In this document: positions 7,151-14,202 of the stretch, piece by piece
How positions within the stretch are numbered: the first letter of the stretch is position 1
Layout of the letters: every line of letters begins with the position of its first letter
Assembly (NCBI GenBank): GCA_946479745.1
Contig: CAMLGZ010000032.1
Coordinates: forward strand, 1-30,440
Reading direction: 5' to 3'
Source of the DNA: an uncultured Pseudoxanthomonas sp.
GTDB lineage: Bacteria; Pseudomonadota; Gammaproteobacteria; Xanthomonadales; Xanthomonadaceae
DNA length: 30,440 bases
The notes under the pieces: generated by a model
The model's database searches: none
The model's input: only the letters and a program-made list of their open reading frames with translations
What the model was told of the DNA's origin: nothing
Program-made: the position numbers and the translations under genes

Positions 7151-7940
7151 CGCTTTCGGTCCGCGCACCTGGTTGCTGGCCGCGCTGGCGGGTTGGGCAT
7201 TGCTGGCGTGGGTATTGGCCCTGTTCGGCATGGGTGGACAGATCCGTCCGCTGGACGATGACCCCAGTCTGGTGACTGCGTTGCCGAAGCTTCCGCAGCA
7301 GACGCCGGAACGGCTTGGACCGCTGGCCCAGTATTCCGAAATCGCCGCACGTCCTTTGCTTTCCCAGAGCCGCAAGCCGCAACCCTTTTTCATCCAGGGA
7401 CAGGAAGGCGGCGAGCAGCCGCAGACTTTCGATTTCGTCCTGACCAGCGTGCTGATCACGCCGCGCCTGCAGATGGCGATCCTGCAACCGACCCAAGGCG
7501 GGGAAGGAGTGCGGCTGAAGATCGGCGACGCGCCCGGAAGCGCGCAGGGTTGGCGCCTGGCAGAAATCCATCCACGCAGCGTGGTGATCGAGGGACCGGA
7601 GGGGCCACGCACCCTGGAGCTGCGGGTGTTCGACGGACTCAGCGGTCAGCCGCCCAGCGCCTCGCCCGTTTCGCCAGGATCGGCACCGCCCGTGCAGCCT
7701 CCGGCGCCGGGGGCTGCGATGCCGCCGCCGTCCACCCCGGCGGTGATGACCACACCCTCCCGGCCCATGCCGGTACCGCCTGCGGGTGCCCCCGCCCAAC
7801 CGCCTGGCAACCAGCCCCAGGCCGAATCCCCGATGACCACCGAACAGCAGATGGAAGCGATCCGCCAGCGCATCGAAGCGCGGCGCGCACAACTGCGCCA
7901 GCAGGGCCAAGCCCCGCCTCCCCCGAACAAGACCAAGTAG
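7140..7940 (+). CDS. XpsN-type GspC analogue linking platform and secretin
   Basis: The 266-residue product lies between gspM and gspD, the position of xpsN in Xanthomonas, where XpsN acts in place of GspC to connect the inner-membrane platform with the secretin. It has a short cytoplasmic tail and one membrane helix (about 11-31, WLLAALAGWALLAWVLALFG). A periplasmic homology-region-like β domain follows (about 60-165: YSEIAARPLLSQSRKP, FDFVLTSVLITPRLQMAIL, GWRLAEIHPRSVVIEG). After this come a long Pro-rich linker (about 170-235) and a basic C-terminal helix (EAIRQRIEARRAQLRQQ). No PDZ domain is present. The ATG at 7140 overlaps the gspM stop by 11 bases. The GspC/XpsN role is inferred from architecture and synteny. 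Confidence 0.82.
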   Translation: MRIDAFGPRTWLLAALAGWALLAWVLALFGMGGQIRPLDDDPSLVTALPKLPQQTPERLGPLAQYSEIAARPLLSQSRKPQPFFIQGQEGGEQPQTFDFVLTSVLITPRLQMAILQPTQGGEGVRLKIGDAPGSAQGWRLAEIHPRSVVIEGPEGPRTLELRVFDGLSGQPPSASPVSPGSAPPVQPPAPGAAMPPPSTPAVMTTPSRPMPVPPAGAPAQPPGNQPQAESPMTTEQQMEAIRQRIEARRAQLRQQGQAPPPPNKTK

Positions 7941-7949
7941 AGTGCCGGC

Positions 7950-10130
7950 ATGAAGTCACGTTTGATCCTGGTATCCGTTCTGACCGGCCTGTTGGCGGCA
8001 TGCGCGAGCGTGCCCACGCCCGAGGTGCGCCGCGATGCGGACATCCGCAACAGCGGTGCGGGCACGGCGCAAACCTCGCCATTGAATTCTGTGGAAGAGC
8101 CCGAGACCGGCCCCCAGGCGGTGATCCGCCGCGGCAACGGCCAGATGATCAACCGAGGCGCAGCTTCGGCACCGCCGCCTTCGCTGGCGGGAATGAGCGG
8201 CGGCGGAGCCAGCTTCAATTTCGAAGGCGAATCCGTGCACGCGGTGGTCAAGGCCATCCTGGGCGACATGCTGGGCCAGAACTACGTGATCGCGCCCGGC
8301 GTGCAAGGCACCGTCACGTTGGGCACGCCCAAGCCGGTGTCGCCCGCGCAGGCCATGACTCTGCTGGAGCAGGTGCTGGCGCAGAACAACGCGCGCATGG
8401 TCTACAGCGACGGCCGCTACAACATCATGCCGGCCGACCAGGCGTTGGCTGGTACGCTGGCGCCGCGCACCGGCCCTGCCTCCAACGCGCGCGGTTTCGA
8501 AGTGCGCGTGGTACCGCTGCGTTTCATTTCCGCCAGCGAAATGAAGAAGGTGCTGGAACCCTACGCGCGGCCCAATGCCATCGTCGGCATCGATTCCACC
8601 CGCAACGTCATCACTCTGTCGGGTACGCGCGGCGAGCTGGAAAACTACCTGCGCACGGTCGAGATCTTCGACGTCGACTGGTTGTCGGGCATGTCGGTGG
8701 GCGTGTTCCCGCTGGAATCCGGGCGCGCCAGCAAAGTGGTCGCCGATCTGGAGAAAGTGTTTGGCGAAAGCAGCAAGACCCCTAGCGCGGGCATGTTCCG
8801 CTTCATGCCGCTGGAAGGCGCCAACGCGGTGCTGGTCATCACTCCACAGGCCGCCTACCTGGACCAGATCCAGGATTGGCTGGAACGCATCGATGGCGCG
8901 GGGGAAGGTTCGCGTCTGTTTTCGTATGAACTCAAGTACATCAAGGCCAAGGACCTGGCTGATCGCCTGGCCGAAGTCTTTGGCGCCGGCCGCAGCGGCA
9001 GCAGCCAGGAAACCGGCGGCAACTCGCCCGCGTCGCTGATGCCGGGTACCGATCCAGTCTCGATCAAGGACGGCGCCGATGGTGGCAGTGTCGATTTCGG
9101 TGGCAGTAATTCCAGTGGTGACGCGTCGTCATCGACTGGCGGCGGAACCGGCGGCGGTTCGCTGTCGCTCAACCAGCGTTCCGGCGGCAACGGCAGCGTC
9201 ACGCTTGAGGTGGAAGGCGATCGAGTGGGCGTGTCGGCGGTCGAGGAAACCAACACCCTGCTGGTGCGCTCCAGCGCCACCGCCTGGAAGTCGATCAAGG
9301 ACGTCATCGAAAAACTCGACATCATGCCCATGCAGGTGCATATCGAGGCGCAAATCGCCGAGGTGCAACTCACCGGCGCTCTGGAGTACGGGGTCAACTG
9401 GTATTTCGAGAACGCGGTCAACACTGCAGGGCCGAATGGAACGAGCCTGGGCAACGCCTTGGGCCGCGATATCTGGGGAGATATCGCCGGAAGCATCACC
9501 GGCAGCACCGGATTGGGCTGGACGTTTCTGGGTAGGAATGCCGCGGCCGTGGTCAAGGCGCTGGACAAAGTAACCGATCTGCACCTGCTGCAGACACCTT
9601 CGGTATTCGTGCGCAACAACAGCGAAGCGACGTTCAACGTGGGCACCCGCATTCCGATCGAGTCGGTCAGCTTCAATCCCGGCACGGGAACCGACGGCAC
9701 TTATAGCCAGGTGCAGTATCTGGACACAGGCGTCATTCTCAAAGTGCGGCCGCGCATTACCAAGGACGGGGTGGTATTCCTGGACATCGTGCAGGAAGTC
9801 AGTTCTCCAGGTCCGGTTCCGGCCAACGGCGGCAATGTCCGCATCGATACACGCAAGCTCAAGACGGAGGCGGCGATACAGAGCGGCGACACCGTGATGC
9901 TGGCTGGTTTGATCAGGGACAGTGTGGACAACGGCTCTTCAGGGGTTCCTTTTCTCAGTAAGATCCCCGTCGTCGGCTCGCTCTTCGGCACCAAGACCCA
10001 AAATACCGGGCGCACCGAGACCATTGTGCTGATCACGCCGACGATCATCCGCAACCCCCAGGAAGCACGCGACCTCACCGACGAATACGGGCAGAAGTTC
10101 CGTGCCTTGGAGCCGCTGAATAAAAAATAG
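7950..10130 (+). CDS. gspD: GspD/XpsD, type II secretion secretin (lipoprotein)
   Basis: GspD forms the outer-membrane channel of the type II system. The 726-residue precursor has a lipoprotein signal peptide with lipobox LLAAC (Cys18), as described for XpsD, so it may sort by acylation rather than by a pilotin alone. Domains in order: N0 (about 90-165, FNFEGESVHAVVKAILGD), N1 (about 180-250, VVPLRFISASEMKKVLEPYA), N2 (about 255-320), N3 with a Gly/Ser-rich insertion (about 345-425), and the secretin β domain (about 450-715). Within the last are VHIEAQIAEVQLTGALEYGV, LLQTPSVFVRNNSEATFNVG, VPFLSKIPVVGSLFG and the closing ETIVLITPTII. It is the last secretion gene. The base composition changes sharply after its stop. 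Confidence 0.98.
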   Translation: MKSRLILVSVLTGLLAACASVPTPEVRRDADIRNSGAGTAQTSPLNSVEEPETGPQAVIRRGNGQMINRGAASAPPPSLAGMSGGGASFNFEGESVHAVVKAILGDMLGQNYVIAPGVQGTVTLGTPKPVSPAQAMTLLEQVLAQNNARMVYSDGRYNIMPADQALAGTLAPRTGPASNARGFEVRVVPLRFISASEMKKVLEPYARPNAIVGIDSTRNVITLSGTRGELENYLRTVEIFDVDWLSGMSVGVFPLESGRASKVVADLEKVFGESSKTPSAGMFRFMPLEGANAVLVITPQAAYLDQIQDWLERIDGAGEGSRLFSYELKYIKAKDLADRLAEVFGAGRSGSSQETGGNSPASLMPGTDPVSIKDGADGGSVDFGGSNSSGDASSSTGGGTGGGSLSLNQRSGGNGSVTLEVEGDRVGVSAVEETNTLLVRSSATAWKSIKDVIEKLDIMPMQVHIEAQIAEVQLTGALEYGVNWYFENAVNTAGPNGTSLGNALGRDIWGDIAGSITGSTGLGWTFLGRNAAAVVKALDKVTDLHLLQTPSVFVRNNSEATFNVGTRIPIESVSFNPGTGTDGTYSQVQYLDTGVILKVRPRITKDGVVFLDIVQEVSSPGPVPANGGNVRIDTRKLKTEAAIQSGDTVMLAGLIRDSVDNGSSGVPFLSKIPVVGSLFGTKTQNTGRTETIVLITPTIIRNPQEARDLTDEYGQKFRALEPLNKK

Positions 10131-10140
10131 GAGAAGTATT

Positions 10141-10149
10141 ATGGACTAA
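10141..10149 (+). other. Strong Shine-Dalgarno with a two-codon mini-ORF after gspD
   Basis: AGGAG at 10129-10133, overlapping the gspD stop, precedes ATG GAC TAA with normal spacing. Nothing longer follows in that frame. It may be a relic start of a former downstream gene displaced by the AT-rich insertion, or chance. It parallels the mini-ORF after gspE. Confidence 0.3.
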
Positions 10150-10209
10150 CTTTTCTGGAGTCTCTCAAAAAATCACTTCTTGATGCATTTCGAATAAGGA
10201 TGATCGAAC

Positions 10210-10863
10210 ATGAATATTATCAGGCGCTCTATTTTCTCTTTCGCGGTTTTTGTTGTACCTCTGACGTCTTATGCGCAGGTTGCAAATGGCGATTTTGCTA
10301 GCGGCACCGCTTCATGGAGCTGGAGTAAATCCGTATTTGCGGGATCGATTTTTGGCCCAACGTGTTCCACGACTACGTACGCAAATTTCAGTCCAAGCAC
10401 CTCTGCTGATACTCCTAATTCTGGATCTTCGCCCGCATCAGGACGGGTTGCTAAATTGAATGACTACCTGCCTTACGGAGCGGGAAGTTGGTATGTTTGT
10501 CGCAAAATTGAACAAACAGTATTTGTTCCGCTGAACAAAAATTTGAAGTTCGACATTAAACTTGGTGCAGAGCTCACATATACAGTGCCATGGTCTTTTG
10601 GCAACATGACGGTCTCCATAATCGCATTTGATGCGAGCACTGGATCTGAAATCACTATTTACTCAGAGACCAAGAAAACGAGTCGCTGCGTTGTTAACTC
10701 CAGTTGTCCGGTATTTCTGTCTCGCTCCGTAGGCGTAAGTCAGTACGGTGGTAAAAGCATTAAGCTCACTGTGTTGGGGGCGACAAGCGGGTCTATCGAC
10801 TCGTTTGGGCAGATGACTGTCGAGCCTACACCTGCATGGATAGACAACATAAGGTTTGAGTAA
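10210..10863 (+). CDS. AT-rich gene for an exported β-rich protein, function unknown
   Basis: The 217-residue product begins with a Sec signal peptide (MNIIRRSIFSFAVFVVPLTSYA, cleavage before Gln23). The mature part opens with VANGDFASGTASWSW and ends with AWIDNIRFE. These start and end patterns are common in carbohydrate-binding-type jelly-roll domains, where an NGDFE..L..W strand opens and a (V/I)DNI strand closes the sandwich. I recognise no catalytic motif. Four Cys residues could form disulphides. AAGGA about 10 bases upstream supports the ATG. Codon use and base composition are visibly more AT-rich than the flanking genes, pointing to acquisition from elsewhere. Its position beside gspD and its signal peptide make it a plausible secretion substrate, but that is inference only. 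Confidence 0.75.
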   Translation: MNIIRRSIFSFAVFVVPLTSYAQVANGDFASGTASWSWSKSVFAGSIFGPTCSTTTYANFSPSTSADTPNSGSSPASGRVAKLNDYLPYGAGSWYVCRKIEQTVFVPLNKNLKFDIKLGAELTYTVPWSFGNMTVSIIAFDASTGSEITIYSETKKTSRCVVNSSCPVFLSRSVGVSQYGGKSIKLTVLGATSGSIDSFGQMTVEPTPAWIDNIRFE

Positions 10864-10870
10864 TGTGTGC

Positions 10871-10898
10871 GTGCCGCCATCTATTTTGATGGCGGCAC
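10871..10898 (+). terminator. Hairpin terminator after the AT-rich gene
   Basis: GTGCCGCCATC and GATGGCGGCAC form a perfect 11-bp stem around the loop TATTTT, eight bases after the gene's stop codon. There is no U-run after it, so it may act as an intrinsic terminator of weak type or as a 3' stabiliser. Confidence 0.6.
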
Positions 10899-10928
10899 CT
10901 TCAAGTGCCGTAGAGAGTCCTCATAAGA

Positions 10929-11750
10929 TTGATTATTTTGTTGCCAGTCGGCGTTGATGATGATGCGCTTGACGCCTGCCTGGGCGCGTTGGATACCGGC
11001 ACCCCTGCCGGCAGTCGCGTCTGGCTGGCGGACGACGCGCAGGCCGGCCCGCGCGGCACTGCCATCATCGAACGATGGTTAAAGCGAACTCCGCTGCAGG
11101 CCGACTACACGCGCCGTCAGAGCGTGATCGGAGAGGTCGCGCACCTGGACGAAATGCTCAATGCCTGCGCCGGTGCCGACATCGTGGTGCTGGCGCCCGA
11201 TGCGCAACCGTTACCCGGTTGGTTGCAGCAACTGTCGGCCTGTTTCTCCCGCGACGCCTCCATCGCCAGCGCCACGCCCTGGTGCAATGCGGGCGAAGCC
11301 GCCTCGTGGCCGCGTCTGGGCGAGATCGCACCGCCTCCGCACGATTTCGAACGCACCGCCGCCGCCTGCGCCGCCATGCCGCCGCTGCATCCGGAACTGC
11401 CTTCGGCAGTCAATCACGCGGTCGCGCTGCGCGGAACCGCGCGCCAACGCGCCGGTGGGCTGGACATGAGCAGCTACGCCTCTTGGTATGCGGCGTTGAT
11501 CGATCTGTCCCTGCGCATGTCCGGGCTGGGTTGGCGCAACGCCCTGTGCGAAACCGCTTTCGTCGCACGCGGCGGCGAAGGCATGCCTGCCGATGGCGAC
11601 ATGGACGCGCTCAATGCGCGCTGGCCGGCCTGGCACGCACGGCTGGCCAACTTCCTGATGCACGACCCGCTGCGAGAACCGCGCGAACGATTGGCCGCGC
11701 TGTACGCAGAAACCGGATCGCCGGAGCCGCAACGTGAACTCTTTTCCTGA
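10929..11750 (+). CDS. Divergent GT2-like glycosyltransferase
   Basis: The 273-residue protein starts at TTG 10929 with the β-strand MIILLPVGVDD, followed by a pattern like the nucleotide-binding half of GT-A glycosyltransferases (RVWLADDAQAG, then ADIVVLAPDAQPLPGWLQQL at the usual acceptor/metal position). Later segments AVNHAVALRG and GGLDMSSYASWYAALIDLSLR match the GT2 regions that normally read (C)..(R)R..F...GGFDE.....ED.DL. Here the acidic ED motif is replaced by ALIDLSLRM and DXD by APD. No good ribosome-binding site is seen before the TTG. The gene overlaps the next, a canonical GT2, by 17 bases. It may be a catalytically weak or inactive partner; substrate unknown. Confidence 0.62.
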   Translation: MIILLPVGVDDDALDACLGALDTGTPAGSRVWLADDAQAGPRGTAIIERWLKRTPLQADYTRRQSVIGEVAHLDEMLNACAGADIVVLAPDAQPLPGWLQQLSACFSRDASIASATPWCNAGEAASWPRLGEIAPPPHDFERTAAACAAMPPLHPELPSAVNHAVALRGTARQRAGGLDMSSYASWYAALIDLSLRMSGLGWRNALCETAFVARGGEGMPADGDMDALNARWPAWHARLANFLMHDPLREPRERLAALYAETGSPEPQRELFS

Positions 11751-12582
11751 CCGCGCCGACATTGCCGTCATCGTGGTCAGTCATGAGAGCGCCAGCACGC
11801 TGGAAGACTGCCTGCGACGTTTGCGCGCGGCCCGCGATGTAGCGGAAATTCGTGTGATCGACAACGCCTCGCAGGACGGCACGCTGGACATCATCCAGCG
11901 TCACGCGGTCATGGATCCGCGTGTACGGTTCATCGGCAATCCGGACAATCCCGGCTTCGCGGTCGGCTGCAATCAGGGAGCGAAGGAATCGACAGCGCCC
12001 TGGCTGGCCTTCGTCAATCCGGATCTGCTGGTGGAATCCGATACGTTGTCGCGCCTTCGCGCGCACGCCGAGTCGATGGAAGGCGATGCGCTGCTTGGCG
12101 TGGATCTGATGGATGAAGCGGGCGTACGCGACGAAGCGGCGCGCCGCCGCGATCCTGATTTCGGCGCGATGCTTTCCTCACCCTCGCAATCCTCGAAACT
12201 CGGTGTGGCCGCGGATGAAGGCGAAAGCCTGCAGCACGTGGATGCCATCTCCGGCGCATTGATGCTGATGCCGCGCAGATTGTTCGATCGATTGCAGGGC
12301 TTCGATGAAGGCTACCGCCTGCATGCCGAAGACCTGGACCTGTGCCGGCGAGCCCGCGATGCGGGCGCAACCGTGGCAGTGGCTAACGACATCCGTGTGC
12401 TGCATGTGCGCGGCGTGTCCAGCCGCGCGCGGCCTGTATTCGTGGAGTGGCACAAGCATCGTGGCCTGTGGCGCTACTTCCGCAAGTTCGAATCATCGCA
12501 ACGGAATGTGCCGACGCGGATCGGCGTGTGGTGTGCGATTTGGGCGCATTTTATTGTCGTGATGGTGAAGCGGCGCTTCTGA
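11734..12582 (+). CDS. GT2 family glycosyltransferase (rhamnosyltransferase-like)
   Basis: The 282-residue protein shows the standard GT-A layout: AVIVVSHESASTLEDCL (strand 1), IRVIDNASQDGT (nucleotide binding), NPDNPGFAVGCNQGA, WLAFVNPDLLV (DXD equivalent), VDAISGALMLMPRRLFDRL, GFDEGYRL and HAEDLDLCRRARDAG (catalytic ED). This is the pattern of WbbL-type rhamnosyl/galactofuranosyl transferases acting on surface polysaccharide, but the sugar cannot be read from sequence. The GTG start at 11734 overlaps the preceding gene and is preceded by GGAG. A basic hydrophobic C-terminus (GVWCAIWAHFIVVMVKRRF) may touch the membrane. A repeat hairpin begins one base after the stop. Confidence 0.9.
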   Translation: MNSFPDRADIAVIVVSHESASTLEDCLRRLRAARDVAEIRVIDNASQDGTLDIIQRHAVMDPRVRFIGNPDNPGFAVGCNQGAKESTAPWLAFVNPDLLVESDTLSRLRAHAESMEGDALLGVDLMDEAGVRDEAARRRDPDFGAMLSSPSQSSKLGVAADEGESLQHVDAISGALMLMPRRLFDRLQGFDEGYRLHAEDLDLCRRARDAGATVAVANDIRVLHVRGVSSRARPVFVEWHKHRGLWRYFRKFESSQRNVPTRIGVWCAIWAHFIVVMVKRRF

Positions 12583-12583
12583 T

Positions 12584-12743
12584 TCCCTTCTCCCCTTCGG
12601 GAGTAGGTGGCGCGCAGCGACGGATGAGAGATCGAGAATTCCCAGCCTTCAAGCTTTCATTACAAGCTGACGAACCATGCCCTCATCCGCCCTTCGGGCA
12701 CCTTCTCAGCCTTGCACACCCTACGGGCGCCGATGGGCGAAGG
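12584..12743 (+). repeat. Degenerate CCCTTCTCCC-type inverted repeat pair
   Basis: The left arm (12584-12630, CCCTTCTCCCCTTCGGGAG then CGGATGAGAG) and the right arm (from 12679, CCCTCATCCGCCCTTCGGGC) resemble the much cleaner pair at 19196-19333. The outer hairpin of the right arm is interrupted by about 20 foreign bases around 12708-12730, after which GATGGGCGAAGGA resumes. Confidence 0.65.
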
Positions 12744-12784
12744 AACTGCAAAAATGACGTCCTGATCCCCGCCTTCGCAGCGGC

Positions 12785-12811
12785 GTAGGTCGGGGCTACG
12801 TCCCCGACGAC
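12785..12811 (+). repeat. Single GTAG-type REP hairpin
   Basis: GTAGGTCGGGGCTACGTCCC, continuing CGACGAC, has the GTAG head and a stem GTCGGGG/CCCCGAC typical of REP sequences of Stenotrophomonas, Xanthomonas and Pseudomonas. No inverted partner is seen beside it. Confidence 0.65.
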
Positions 12812-12993
12812 ACACAGACCTCCAGAGCCGTGACTTGTTCTGCATAGTCGGACACCGTTGTGGCGCGGTCTCCATAAGTTGTGGGCGCCGTGGCGAGGGC
12901 TGGCCAGACGCGGCGCGGTCTTGGCGATGGCCGGACTGCGATTTCTATTCGTGTTCATGAGAAAATCAGTCGGGGACCAGACCGGGGAACGCA

Positions 12994-13800
12994 TTGGACA
13001 CTCTTGAAACTGGCGGCTGCGTCAACTGTGGGCGGGCCGTCACGGCGCCGGACCAGGCGTTCTGTCCTGGATGCGGACAGCCCACGCCCGTGCATCGGAT
13101 CGACTGGCATTTCCTCGGCCACGAACTCGAGCACAGCGTGCTGCACATGGATCGGGGCGTCCTCTATTCGCTCAAAGGACTGATGCTGCGACCAGGCCAT
13201 CTGATGCGCGACTACATCGAAGGCCGGCGCGGAGGGCAGGTCAAGCCGTTGATGCTGCTGATGATCATGGCGGCGGTGGTGGTCTTAGCCAGCAAGTTCT
13301 TTCTGCAAGGCGATGTCCTCGGTTCGGTGATGTCCGCAGGCGCCGCCGGTACGGCCAAGGCCAACGCGGGTGCGCGAGTCGATCCCGCGTTGATGGCGAA
13401 GACGCTCGCGGCAGTAGCGGACTGGATGAACCATCACTTCGCAGCGTTCACCTTGCTGCTTTTGCCAGTCGAGGCTCTTGCGTTCAAGCTGTCGTTCCAC
13501 CGCCAGGGCAATCCGAACTATCCCGAGTGGTTGGTGGTTACCGCCTTCCTGACCGCGCAGACCTTCGTCCTGTGGGCGCTCGCACTGCCGCTGCAGCGAT
13601 GGTTTCCACAGGCGCTTGCCTGGGTGATGCTGATAGCGATCGTCTATAGCGTCTTTTCGCTGGCGCAGTTTTTCCATCCCTATCCACGCTGGAAATCCGT
13701 ATTGCGTGCCCTGCTGGGTTTCGGGATAGTCATGTCGGTCAATGCCGTACTGACTCTAGTCGTGGCTATCGTCGTGTACGTGAGGTTGCAGCAGGCATGA
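12994..13800 (+). CDS. DUF3667-type zinc-ribbon membrane protein
   Basis: The 268-residue protein begins at TTG 12994 after GGGGAAC. It has an N-terminal zinc ribbon (CVNCG at 9-13 and CPGCG at 24-28), a conserved amphipathic stretch (HELEHSVLHMDRGVLYSLKGL) and the motif RPGHLMRDYIEGRRGGQVKPL that precedes the first membrane helix. These are hallmarks of DUF3667. About five membrane helices follow (near 79-101, 149-166, 178-199, 207-227 and 236-263). The function of the family is unknown; it lies alone between two repeat-rich intervals. The start codon is not certain, but little alternative sequence precedes the zinc ribbon. Confidence 0.8.
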   Translation: MDTLETGGCVNCGRAVTAPDQAFCPGCGQPTPVHRIDWHFLGHELEHSVLHMDRGVLYSLKGLMLRPGHLMRDYIEGRRGGQVKPLMLLMIMAAVVVLASKFFLQGDVLGSVMSAGAAGTAKANAGARVDPALMAKTLAAVADWMNHHFAAFTLLLLPVEALAFKLSFHRQGNPNYPEWLVVTAFLTAQTFVLWALALPLQRWFPQALAWVMLIAIVYSVFSLAQFFHPYPRWKSVLRALLGFGIVMSVNAVLTLVVAIVVYVRLQQA

Positions 13801-13912
13801 AGCGCCTTGCCAGGTCGGGATGCCCACTCGTTCATCGATGTGGTGATTTGAGGATCCGTTAGACCTTCGATGAAGCTGGGCCGGGTCCTAATGGGCGAGA
13901 AAAAATGAATCA

Positions 13913-13946
13913 TCATCCCAGCGGAAGCTGGGATCCATCTTGATCT
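13913..13946 (+). repeat. GTCAT-type repeat, left arm of a gene-less pair
   Basis: TCATCCCAGCGGAAGCTGGG (stem CCCAGC/GCTGGG, loop GGAA) followed by ATCCATCTTGATCT. It matches the inverted copy at 14045-14078 at 33 of 34 positions by eye. The tail continues with TTCGCG, also seen next to the copy at 20538. Confidence 0.85.
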
Positions 13947-14044
13947 TCGCGGGGAAGCCTGGACATTTGCGGCGCGCGGGGGGTTTCCATGAGCCAAAAA
14001 TAGTCGATTGGACCGCCATCCCTTGCCACTGAAGAATTGCGCCG

Positions 14045-14078
14045 AGATCAAAATGGATCCCAGCTTCCGCTGGGATGA
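14045..14078 (-). repeat. GTCAT-type repeat, right arm of a gene-less pair
   Basis: This is the inverted partner of 13913-13946, with the same CCCAGC/GCTGGG stem. The interior of the pair is 98 bp and contains no gene, in contrast to the pair at 676/1074. Confidence 0.85.
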
Positions 14079-14135
14079 CGACGATCTAATTCATCCGGGT
14101 TTGTTTCAGAGGGTCGAACCGGTGCCAAAGTCCTT

Positions 14136-14160
14136 GAATCCCCGCCTGCGCGGGGATGAC
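14136..14160 (-). repeat. Single GTCAT-type repeat
   Basis: Read on the minus strand it is GTCATCCCCGCGCAGGCGGG then GATTC. The stem is CCCCGC/GCGGGG, another covarying version of the same hairpin. It directly abuts the hairpin that ends ettA. Confidence 0.75.
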
Positions 14161-14202
14161 GATTTGGCAAAGCCGTGCGCAAGGCGCACGGGCCAAATCG
14201 TC
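14158..14202 (-). terminator. Long hairpin spanning the ettA stop codon
   Basis: GACGATTTGG (14158-14167) pairs perfectly with CCAAATCGTC (14193-14202), and inside this CGTGCGC pairs with GCGCACG around AAG. The ettA stop codon (14201-14203) overlaps the outer stem. No U-run follows on the minus strand. It could be a terminator or a 3' stabilising structure. Confidence 0.5.

Larger units (their letters stand above)
12583..12993. other. Gene-free interval with repeats
   Basis: This 411-bp stretch between the glycosyltransferase and DUF3667 genes contains the degenerate inverted repeat at 12584-12743 and a single GTAG-headed REP at 12785-12811. The remainder (12812-12993) shows no convincing gene, RNA or promoter that I can identify. 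Confidence 0.6.
13801..14200. other. Gene-free interval with GTCAT repeats
   Basis: This 400-bp stretch holds an inverted pair of GTCAT-type hairpins (13913-13946 and 14045-14078), a further single copy (14136-14160) and a large hairpin at the end of ettA (14158-14202). The 98 bases between the paired arms carry no supported gene. Confidence 0.7.
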
